From contig JAJXWG010000077.1 in assembly GCA_021781695.1 (NCBI GenBank), forward strand, positions 1 to 7,590: a DNA stretch of 7,590 nt. Reading direction: 5' to 3'. Within the stretch, counting starts at the first letter, position 1. Every line of letters begins with the position of its first letter. The notes under the pieces are model-generated. The model was not told the DNA's origin and made no database searches. It saw only the letters and a program-made list of their open reading frames with translations. Positions 1 through 5,901 of the stretch are shown here, in pieces. The DNA is from Pseudomonadota bacterium (GTDB lineage: Bacteria > Pseudomonadota > Gammaproteobacteria > Burkholderiales > Gallionellaceae). Made by a program: the position numbers and the translations under genes.

Positions 1-1488
1 GCGAATTTGCCCTGTGCTCGAATTCTTCACTTCCATCAAGAGATGCGGATGATAACCTATGCCGCCATTGGCGAGAGTAGCCGTCGCCATCGCAAGCTGC
101 AATGGCGTCACCAGACTGTAGCCCTGGCCTATGCCCACAGACACCGTGTCGCCCGCATACCATTTCTGCTTGAAATGCTTCTGCTTCCATTCCTGTGAGG
201 GCAGCAAACCGGATGTTTCCCCATCGAGATCTATGCCGGTTTTCTTGCCAAAGCCGAAACCCGAAAGATAGCTGAAGATGCGGTCTATCCCGAGTTCTGT
301 TGCAAGACCATAATAATAAGTGTCGCAGGAAACCACGATGGATTTGAACATATCCACCATGCCATGTCCGCCCGGCTTCCAGTCCCTGTAATGGTGAGAA
401 CTGCCTGGCAGGGTGAAATACCCCGGATCACTGATGGTCTGGGTCGGCGAGCGCACCTTGTAATAAAGGCCTGCCAATGCCATGAAAGGCTTGATCGTGG
501 ATCCGGACGGATATTGGCCGCGCAGCACGCGGTTGTTCAGGGGGTGATCAAGAGACTCGTTCAGTTCTTTCCAGCTGTCCGAATCAATGCCGTCGACGAA
601 AAGGCTGGGGTCATAGCCAGGCTTGCTCACGAAGGCCAGCACTTCGCCGCTGGCAGGATCGATCGCCACCAATGCGCCGCGGTAATTTCCGAAAGACTGT
701 TCCGCAATCTCCTGCAGCTTCGCGTCTATGCTCAGTATCAGCGTATTGCCGGACACCGGCGGCGTGCGCGACAGTATGCGCACGGCGCGACCCGCAGAAT
801 CCACCTCGACCTGCTCTATCCCGGTCTTGCCGTGCAGCTCATCCTCGTAATACTGCTCAAGGCCCGTCTTGCCGATGTAATCCGTGCCGCGATAATTTGC
901 CTCTTCGTCGTTCTCCTCCAGCTTGTCCTGGTCGGCCTGGTTGATGCGTCCGATGTAGCCCAGAAGGTGCGCCGTCTTGTCCGAATAAGGATAGTCGCGG
1001 AACAGGCGCGCCTTGATTTCGACGCCCGGGAAACGGTACTGCTGCGCTGCAAAACGCGCGACTTCCTCGTCGCTCAAGCGGCTTCTTATCATCAGCGTCT
1101 CAAAATCATGGCTCTCGGCCTGCAGTTTCTTGAAACGCTTGCGATCCCTGGGCTCGATATCCACAATCTTCGCCAGGTCGTCTATGGTCTTCTGCAAATC
1201 CTTCACCTTGCTCGGCGTGATTTCCAGCGTGTAGCCTGAAAAATTATGCGCCAGCACCACGCCGTTTCTGTCCAGTATCAGGCCGCGATTGGGCACGATG
1301 GGCATGATGGAGATGCGGTTCTTCTCGGCCAGCGTCTGGTAATACGCATGGCGCATCACCTGCAGATAGACAAAACGGCCAAGCAGCACCCCAAGCAACA
1401 GCAACACGAAGCCGATGCCGATGAACAGGCGCAAGCGAAAATTAAACATCTCCTGCTGGTGATTCTTCAGTTCAATGCGGTTGTTCAT
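1..1488 (-). CDS. mrdA: Penicillin-binding protein 2 (MrdA), partial, 3' end off the window
   Basis: This is the peptidoglycan DD-transpeptidase of the elongasome, which cross-links new wall strands with RodA and is activated by MreC. It sits in the inner membrane with its catalytic domain in the periplasm. The reverse strand stays open from an ATG at 1488 to the window edge, giving 496 codons; family members run to about 630. A short cytoplasmic tail is followed by one membrane segment at about residues 18-38 (RLRLFIGIGFVLLLLGVLL). The dimerisation/pedestal domain spans roughly 50-250 and includes PNRGLILDRNG. The transpeptidase domain starts near GALVAIDPASGEVLAF (about 272). The nucleophile motif S-T-I-K begins at Ser330, and the second motif S-C-D begins at Ser387. 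As I recall, both numbers match E. coli PBP2 exactly, which supports the start chosen. The KTG motif (near 544) would lie beyond the edge. The start overlaps the mreD stop as ATGA. The truncation comes from the window, not from a mutation. Confidence 0.96.
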   Translation of the reverse strand, partial: MNNRIELKNHQQEMFNFRLRLFIGIGFVLLLLGVLLGRFVYLQVMRHAYYQTLAEKNRISIMPIVPNRGLILDRNGVVLAHNFSGYTLEITPSKVKDLQKTIDDLAKIVDIEPRDRKRFKKLQAESHDFETLMIRSRLSDEEVARFAAQQYRFPGVEIKARLFRDYPYSDKTAHLLGYIGRINQADQDKLEENDEEANYRGTDYIGKTGLEQYYEDELHGKTGIEQVEVDSAGRAVRILSRTPPVSGNTLILSIDAKLQEIAEQSFGNYRGALVAIDPASGEVLAFVSKPGYDPSLFVDGIDSDSWKELNESLDHPLNNRVLRGQYPSGSTIKPFMALAGLYYKVRSPTQTISDPGYFTLPGSSHHYRDWKPGGHGMVDMFKSIVVSCDTYYYGLATELGIDRIFSYLSGFGFGKKTGIDLDGETSGLLPSQEWKQKHFKQKWYAGDTVSVGIGQGYSLVTPLQLAMATATLANGGIGYHPHLLMEVKNSSTGQIR

Positions 1489-1991
1489 TCACGGTCCACG
1501 CGCAGCTGGCGCACTGACTGAAACAGGGAGCTGGCCGGAATCCACAGCAGCGTCGAGGTCAGGCAGCCCAGGAAATAGCTCCATGCCAGCTGACTATTGA
1601 CCTGCCAGTGCACCACGGCATAGACGGAATAAGTCGCGAGCAGAATCAGGAATACCTGAGTGGTCTGCTCGCGCAGATCGAACATCCTTATGCGTCGGCT
1701 CAACACTATGCCGCCGAATGCCAGTACTGTATAGGAAAGCGCATGCTCCCCGAACAGGCTGGCATCATTCACATCGGAAAGTATGCCAACCGCCCACGAC
1801 AGGCCAATTCCCAGACGATGCGGTTTATGCGTGCACCAGTAGAGCAAGACCACAGCCACGAAGTCGGGGCGCAGAACCAGCCATATGCCCTCCCATGGCA
1901 GGGCATTGAGCAGCAACGCGGCAAGTACGCTGCTTGCAATGAACAAATTGCTGACAGGGCGCATAATCTCCTGATGCCCTTGCTTGGCCAT
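1485..1991 (-). CDS. mreD: Rod shape-determining protein MreD
   Basis: MreD is a small polytopic inner-membrane protein of the elongasome that works with MreC to connect MreB to PBP2/RodA. The 168-residue product is mostly hydrophobic, with about five predicted membrane segments and a short basic N-terminus. Family-like stretches include LPWEGIWLVLRPDFVAVVLLYW near residues 32-53, matching the 'PW...RP...LLYW' pattern of proteobacterial MreD, and the following KPHRLGIG. Length fits the family (about 160-170). I chose the ATG at 1991, which shares its A with the mreC stop (TGATG). An AAGGG Shine-Dalgarno-like sequence lies at 2001-2005, 9 bases upstream and inside mreC. A TTG one codon earlier (1994) is possible but less likely. 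The gene ends by overlapping the mrdA start by 4 bases. This tight packing suggests translational coupling of mreC, mreD and mrdA. Its identity rests on both sequence pattern and position. Confidence 0.94.
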   Translation of the reverse strand: MAKQGHQEIMRPVSNLFIASSVLAALLLNALPWEGIWLVLRPDFVAVVLLYWCTHKPHRLGIGLSWAVGILSDVNDASLFGEHALSYTVLAFGGIVLSRRIRMFDLREQTTQVFLILLATYSVYAVVHWQVNSQLAWSYFLGCLTSTLLWIPASSLFQSVRQLRVDRE

Positions 1992-2890
1992 CAATGCGCA
2001 CCCTTCGTCTTCAGCCTGGCAGGCGTCGGCATCGTTTCCGGACGCGCAGGCAGTGCAGGACTTGCCGACAGTACCATCAGGAAACGGTGTTGATCCACCC
2101 CGCCCAGCGGTTTGCAGACTATGCGTGCAAAGGGATAAGCAGCATCGCGCTCTATCAGTTCAACTCTGGCCACCGGTATACCCGGCGGATAAATCCCGTC
2201 TACGCCGGACGTCACCAGCACATCGCCCTTGACGATATCGGCGCTCACAGGCATGTAACGCAGCGCCATATGGCTGGTATCACCTGCGCCGAATGCAATG
2301 CTGCGCAATCCGTTACGCTGCACCTGCACGGGCACGGCATGATCCTTTTCGGTGATCAGTGTGACTTCAGACAACCAGGGATAGACTCGTGTGACCTGCC
2401 CCACGATGCCCTTGTCATCCATCACCACCCGGCCTTCCTGAATATTGGCCGCACTGCCTTTGTTGATCAGCACTTTGCGCCTGAAAACGTCGCGTTCGGC
2501 ATAAACGATCTCGGCAAACTGGACATTGAACTGGCTGCGCTGCTGCAATGCCAGCAATGTGCGCAACTGCTGATTCTCGCGCAACATGGCCTGCCATTGC
2601 AGGAGTTGGGCCATATCCGTTTCATGCTGGCGATGAAGCACCTTGTTTTCTTCGAGCAGATTCTGGTGGCTCACGAAAAAATCCGCCGTCTGCTGCCAAA
2701 GCACATTGGGCAATGTTGCCAGGCGCTGTATCGGATAAACCAATTCGGAAAGCAGACTTCGGGTGGACTCAAGATAACGGAAACGCGCATCGACAAACAT
2801 CAGCAGCAAGGAAAGCACGGCAAAAAACACAAGGCGTGCAGCCGAGCTAGGACCTCTGTTAAATACCTGAAAAGTTTGCGTGCCTTCCAT
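1991..2890 (-). CDS. mreC: Rod shape-determining protein MreC
   Basis: MreC is a bitopic inner-membrane protein whose periplasmic part binds and activates PBP2 and helps organise the elongasome. The product has 299 residues. A short cytoplasmic tail (MEGTQTFQVFNRGPSSAAR) is followed by one membrane segment at about 19-33 (RLVFFAVLSLLLMFV). A helical, Glu/Gln-rich coiled-coil region spans about 65-120 (LLEENKVLHRQHETDMAQL). The C-terminal beta-barrel domains run from about 122 to 275 and contain family-typical stretches such as NKGSAANIQEGRVVMDDKGI and VTSGVDGIYPPGIPVA. The tail is Pro/Ala-rich. The ATG at 2890 gives the usual N-terminus, with no other in-frame ATG before the membrane segment. 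No purine-rich Shine-Dalgarno sequence precedes it; the leader there is pyrimidine- and A-rich. It lies 132 bases after mreB and its stop overlaps the mreD start. Confidence 0.96.
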   Translation of the reverse strand: MEGTQTFQVFNRGPSSAARLVFFAVLSLLLMFVDARFRYLESTRSLLSELVYPIQRLATLPNVLWQQTADFFVSHQNLLEENKVLHRQHETDMAQLLQWQAMLRENQQLRTLLALQQRSQFNVQFAEIVYAERDVFRRKVLINKGSAANIQEGRVVMDDKGIVGQVTRVYPWLSEVTLITEKDHAVPVQVQRNGLRSIAFGAGDTSHMALRYMPVSADIVKGDVLVTSGVDGIYPPGIPVARVELIERDAAYPFARIVCKPLGGVDQHRFLMVLSASPALPARPETMPTPARLKTKGAH

Positions 2891-3022
2891 CGTTAATCGT
2901 AAGTGGAAAGTGAAAAATCTGCACGTAGCTGGTAGCTAAAAGCAGGGATTGCTACAAGCCACAGGCTACCAGCTTACAACTTCCTACCTGCGACTCTCCA
3001 CCAACCACTCCCACATCAATCC
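2891..3022 (-). other. mreB-mreC intergenic region with repeats, no gene
   Basis: These 132 bases separate mreB from mreC in an otherwise tightly packed operon. Reading along the mRNA sense (minus strand), there is first a G-tract-rich stretch just after the mreB stop, then degenerate copies of a 7-8 base unit resembling TTGTAGC, then the inverted repeat described separately, then a T-run (2917-2913) and a pyrimidine-rich leader up to the mreC ATG. I see no open reading frame worth calling and no clear second promoter for mreC. Confidence 0.6.
2925..2977. repeat. Inverted repeat in the mreB-mreC spacer
   Basis: AGCTGGTAGC at 2927-2936 is perfectly complementary to GCTACCAGCT at 2965-2974. 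With one bulged base the pairing extends to GTA/TAC, covering 2925-2977. The loop is 28 bases and contains a small AGCA/TGCT stem (2941-2944 with 2950-2953). In the mRNA sense a five-T run follows the stem about 7 bases later, so this is not a canonical Rho-independent terminator. It may act as a partial attenuator, an mRNA processing or stability element, or be the remnant of a dispersed repeat; the sequence alone does not decide. Confidence 0.7.
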
Positions 3023-4066
3023 TTATTCTGTCGTGAAGATGCCGGTTGACTTGTCCATGCTTTCCAGCGCACGACCCGAGCCGCGCACCACGCAAGTCAG
3101 GGGATCATCGGCGATCAGCACAGGCAAGCCGGTTTCTTCCATCAGCAACCGGTCGATGTCGCGCAACAGCGCGCCGCCGCCTGTCAGCACCATCCCCTTG
3201 TTTGCGATATCCGCGCCGAGTTCGGGCGGGGTCTGCTCCAGCGCGATCTTAACCGCGCTGACGATATTGTTGAGCGGATCGGTCAGCGCTTCAAGGATCT
3301 CATTGCTGGAAATGGTGAAACTGCGCGGCACACCTTCTGCCAGATTGCGTCCCTTCACTTCCATCTCGCGCACTTCCGAACCCGGGAAGGCAGAACCTAT
3401 GGTTTTCTTGATCTCTTCTGCCGTTGTCTCGCCGATCAGCATGCCATAGTTGCGCCGGATGTAGTTGATGATCGCCTCGTCGAACTTGTCGCCGCCTACG
3501 CGCACCGAACCCGAATACACCGTGCCGCCCAGCGATATCACGCCGACCTCGGTTGTGCCTCCGCCGATATCCACCACCATGGAGCCTGTCGCCTCTTCCA
3601 CCGGCAACCCTGCGCCGATCGCTGCAGCCATCGGCTCCTCGATCAGCTCGACGCGGCGCGCACCGGCACCGACAGCGGATTCGCGGATCGCACGGCGCTC
3701 GACCTGGGTGGAACCGCAGGGCACGCAAATCACGATGCGCGGGCTGGGACTGAATATGCTGGCTTTGTAGACCTTGCGGATGAATTGCTTCAACATCTGC
3801 TCGGTGACGGTAAAGTCGGCAATCACGCCGTCCTTCATCGGGCGTATCGCCGTGATATTGCCCGGTGTGCGCCCCAGCATCTGTTTGGCGCCCAGACCCA
3901 CCTGCTGGATGATCTTCTTGCCGTTGGGCCCGCCTTCCTGGCGAATCGCCACGACCGAAGGCTCGTTCAGCACAATGCCTTGTCCGCGCACCCAGATCAA
4001 CGTATTAGCCGTCCCCAGATCGATCGCCAGGTCGTTAGAAAAATAGCCGTTAAAAAATCCAAACAT
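3023..4066 (-). CDS. mreB: Actin-like rod shape-determining protein MreB
   Basis: MreB is the bacterial actin homologue. It polymerises on ATP binding into filaments on the inner membrane that direct the PBP2/RodA wall-synthesis complexes. From the ATG at 4066 the product is 347 residues, the usual length. The hydrophobic N-terminus (MFGFFNGYFSNDL) fits the membrane-binding amphipathic helix. The actin-fold nucleotide motifs are intact: phosphate-1 DLGTANTLI at 16-24, the catalytic-region EEPMAAAIGAGLP at 143-155, phosphate-2 DIGGGTTEVG at 166-175, and the adenosine motif VLTGGGALL at 293-301. In-frame codons extend upstream to 4132, but that ATG overlaps the putative -10 box and adds residues absent from the family, so the internal ATG is preferred. 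A weak GGGAA lies just upstream. It is divergent from gatC and first in the shape cluster. Confidence 0.98.
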   Translation of the reverse strand: MFGFFNGYFSNDLAIDLGTANTLIWVRGQGIVLNEPSVVAIRQEGGPNGKKIIQQVGLGAKQMLGRTPGNITAIRPMKDGVIADFTVTEQMLKQFIRKVYKASIFSPSPRIVICVPCGSTQVERRAIRESAVGAGARRVELIEEPMAAAIGAGLPVEEATGSMVVDIGGGTTEVGVISLGGTVYSGSVRVGGDKFDEAIINYIRRNYGMLIGETTAEEIKKTIGSAFPGSEVREMEVKGRNLAEGVPRSFTISSNEILEALTDPLNNIVSAVKIALEQTPPELGADIANKGMVLTGGGALLRDIDRLLMEETGLPVLIADDPLTCVVRGSGRALESMDKSTGIFTTE

Positions 4067-4104
4067 GTTGATTCCCGAGAAGTCCGAAGGTGTGCTGTTA
4101 AAGT

Positions 4105-4113
4105 TGTTATGAT
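4105..4113 (+). promoter_or_regulatory. Putative extended -10 promoter of gatCAB
   Basis: The plus strand reads TGTTATGAT, that is TGn followed by TATGAT, one mismatch from TATAAT. This extended -10 form can work without a good -35, and none is visible here. Transcription would start near 4120 and give a leader of about 28 bases before the gatC ATG. A second hexamer, TATAAA at 4133-4138, would start RNA almost at the ATG. Which one is used cannot be told from the sequence. Confidence 0.4.
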
Positions 4114-4130
4114 ACTCTATTAACTCTACC

Positions 4131-4136
4131 ATTATA
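4131..4136 (-). promoter_or_regulatory. Putative -10 box of the mreB promoter
   Basis: The minus strand reads a perfect TATAAT at 4136-4131, inside the AT-rich mreB-gatC spacer. A -35 match is weak: TGCTTA at 4160-4155 gives an 18-base spacer but lies within the gatC coding region. Transcription would begin near 4124, leaving a leader of nearly 60 bases before the mreB ATG. Assignment rests on the -10 match and position only. Confidence 0.5.
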
Positions 4137-4147
4137 AAGTTTTTACT

Positions 4148-4435
4148 ATGTCATTAAGCACTGCCGATGTTCAAAAAGTGGCGCGTCTGGCGCGCCTTGC
4201 GATGAACGACACCGAAATCGAGGCTGCCAGGTCACAACTGTCCGGCATCTTTGAACTCATCGAGGAGATGCAGGCCGTGGATACCAAGGGGATAGAACCC
4301 ATGTCGCACGCTCAGGATCTGTCCCAGCGGCTACGCGAAGACAAAGTCACCGAGACCAACCAGCGCGAGCTTTTCCAGAGCACTGCGCCGCAAGTCGAGT
4401 CCGGCCTTTATCTCGTCCCACAAGTTATCGAGTAA
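4148..4435 (+). CDS. gatC: Asp/Glu-tRNA amidotransferase subunit C (GatC)
   Basis: GatC is the small subunit of GatCAB; it wraps around the GatA-GatB interface and stabilises the complex that amidates misacylated Glu-tRNA(Gln) and/or Asp-tRNA(Asn). The product is 95 residues, the normal length. It shows the family pattern: an N-terminal helix with VQKVARLARLAM at about 8-19, a second helix LSGIFELIEEMQAVDTKGIEPMSHA at about 31-55, then an LREDKVTE segment at about 62-69 and the C-terminal ESGLYLVPQVIE. The ATG at 4148 gives the standard N-terminus (MSLSTADVQKVARLARL). No Shine-Dalgarno sequence is visible in the AT-rich leader, so initiation may rely on an unstructured or very short leader. 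It is the first gene of gatCAB, divergent from mreB, and ends 5 bases before gatA. Confidence 0.96.
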   Translation: MSLSTADVQKVARLARLAMNDTEIEAARSQLSGIFELIEEMQAVDTKGIEPMSHAQDLSQRLREDKVTETNQRELFQSTAPQVESGLYLVPQVIE

Positions 4436-4440
4436 GAACC

Positions 4441-5901
4441 ATGTTGAATTCCAGCCTCAAGCAAATGAGCGCCGCATTGCGCGCCAAAGAGATTTCCAGC
4501 GTCGAGCTCACCACACTGTACCTTGAGCGCATCGCTGCGCACAATCCGACCCTGAATGCTTACGTCACGACCGATGCCGCTATCAGCCTTGGCCAGGCAA
4601 AAGCCGCCGACGAACTGCTGGCAAAAGGCAAGGCACAACCCCTGACCGGCATCCCTGTTGCACAGAAGGATATCTTTTGTGCAAAAGGCTGGCGCACCAC
4701 CTGCGGATCCAGAATGCTCTCCGATTTCATCGCCCCTTATGACGCGCATGTGATCGAACAGTTCAACCATGCGGGCGCGGTCAATCTCGGCAAGACCAAC
4801 ATGGACGAGTTCGCGATGGGATCAAGCAATGAAACATCGTATTTCGGCCCTGTCAGAAACCCGTGGAACCAGAACGCAGTCCCCGGCGGCAGTTCGGGCG
4901 GTGCGGCCTCAGCGGTTGCGGCGCGCCTTTGCGCTGCGGCAACAGGGACAGACACAGGCGGCTCGATTCGCCAGCCTGCAGCATTGTGCGGCATCACCGG
5001 CATCAAGCCGACCTATGGCACGGTTTCGCGCTATGGCATGATCGCATTTGCCTCCAGCCTGGATCAGGCGGGGCCGATGGCGAGAAGCGCCGAGGATTGC
5101 GCGCTGATGCTTAACGTGATGACAGGCTTCGACGAGCGAGACTCGACATCCTTGCCGCGCGAAAAGGAAGACTATGCGCGCGACTTGAATCTGCCTTTAT
5201 CGGGGCTGCGCATCGGACTGCCGAAAGAGTTCTTTGCCGAAGGACTATCGCCCGATGTGGCCGCCCGCGTAGAAGGCGCGATTGCCGAATACAGGAAACT
5301 CGGGGCTGTGACCGTCGACATCAGCCTGCCCAATTCAAGGCTTGCAGTGCCGGTCTATTATGTGTTGGCTCCAGCCGAGGCTTCCAGCAACCTGTCGCGC
5401 TACGACGGCGTTCGCTACGGCTATCGCGCGCCCGAATATGCAGATCTCTCCGACATGTACGAGAAAAGCCGTGCACAGGGATTCGGCGCCGAGGTCAAAC
5501 GCCGCATCATGATAGGCACCTATGTGCTCTCGCACGGCTATTACGACGCATACTATCTGCAGGCACAGAAGATACGCCGCTTGATCGCACAGGACTTTGC
5601 CGATGCATTCAAGCAGTGCGACGTGATCATGGGGCCGACCTCCCCTTCCACCGCGTTCAGTCTGGGCGAGAAGAATGATGATCCTGTGCAGATGTATCTT
5701 TCCGACATCTATACCATCGCGGTGAATCTTGCGGGACTTCCCGGCATGTCCGTTCCCTGCGGGTTTGACGGCAATGGAATGCCGGCAGGCCTGCAGATCA
5801 TCGGCAATTATTTTGAAGAGGCGCGCATGCTGAATATCGCGCATCAATATCAACTGGCGACCGACTGGCACAGCAGGTCCCCTGTTAAGGAAACACCATG
5901 A
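4441..5901 (+). CDS. gatA: Asp/Glu-tRNA amidotransferase subunit A (GatA, glutaminase)
   Basis: GatA is the amidase-signature subunit that hydrolyses glutamine and channels ammonia to GatB for transamidation of Glu-tRNA(Gln) or Asp-tRNA(Asn). The product is 486 residues, typical for the family. The Ser-cisSer-Lys triad is intact: Lys76 in GIPVAQKDIF, Ser151 in PGGSSGGAAS, and the nucleophile Ser175 in DTGGSIRQPA. These sit at a constant offset of three from the S. aureus residues (Lys79, Ser154, Ser178) as I recall them. Other family stretches are GKTNMDEFAMGSSNE near 118-132, GIKPTYGTVSRYG near 187-199 and the C-terminal NLAGLPGMSVPCGF. The ATG follows the gatC stop by 5 bases with only a weak GAGTAAG upstream, which suggests coupling to gatC. 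Its stop overlaps the gatB start as ATGA. Nothing is missing or broken. Confidence 0.98.
   Translation: MLNSSLKQMSAALRAKEISSVELTTLYLERIAAHNPTLNAYVTTDAAISLGQAKAADELLAKGKAQPLTGIPVAQKDIFCAKGWRTTCGSRMLSDFIAPYDAHVIEQFNHAGAVNLGKTNMDEFAMGSSNETSYFGPVRNPWNQNAVPGGSSGGAASAVAARLCAAATGTDTGGSIRQPAALCGITGIKPTYGTVSRYGMIAFASSLDQAGPMARSAEDCALMLNVMTGFDERDSTSLPREKEDYARDLNLPLSGLRIGLPKEFFAEGLSPDVAARVEGAIAEYRKLGAVTVDISLPNSRLAVPVYYVLAPAEASSNLSRYDGVRYGYRAPEYADLSDMYEKSRAQGFGAEVKRRIMIGTYVLSHGYYDAYYLQAQKIRRLIAQDFADAFKQCDVIMGPTSPSTAFSLGEKNDDPVQMYLSDIYTIAVNLAGLPGMSVPCGFDGNGMPAGLQIIGNYFEEARMLNIAHQYQLATDWHSRSPVKETP

Noticed and set aside
364..1239. A long plus-strand open frame (291 codons) opposite mrdA
   Set aside because: It lies wholly antisense to PBP2, whose motifs are unmistakable; the translated product is Arg/Ala/Leu-rich with no recognisable domain.
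1..1488. mrdA as a truncated pseudogene
   Set aside because: The frame is open without a stop to the window edge and both visible active-site motifs are intact; the missing end is simply outside the window.
1994..2896. A 300-codon plus-strand open frame opposite mreC
   Set aside because: It mirrors the mreC frame almost exactly and its product is His/Gln/Arg-rich with no family pattern; a shadow of the real gene.
2913..2977. Rho-independent terminator after mreB
   Set aside because: The stem has a 28-base loop and the T-run is displaced by about 7 bases, so it does not fit the canonical form; at most partial attenuation.
2949..3449. Plus-strand open frame starting in the mreB-mreC spacer and running antisense to mreB
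   Set aside because: Most of it overlaps mreB; Ser/Pro-rich composition is that of a reverse-strand shadow, with no ribosome binding site.
4067..4132. N-terminal extension of MreB by 22 residues from the ATG at 4132
   Set aside because: That start codon overlaps the putative TATAAT box, and the extra residues do not resemble any MreB N-terminus; the ATG at 4066 gives the standard 347-residue protein.
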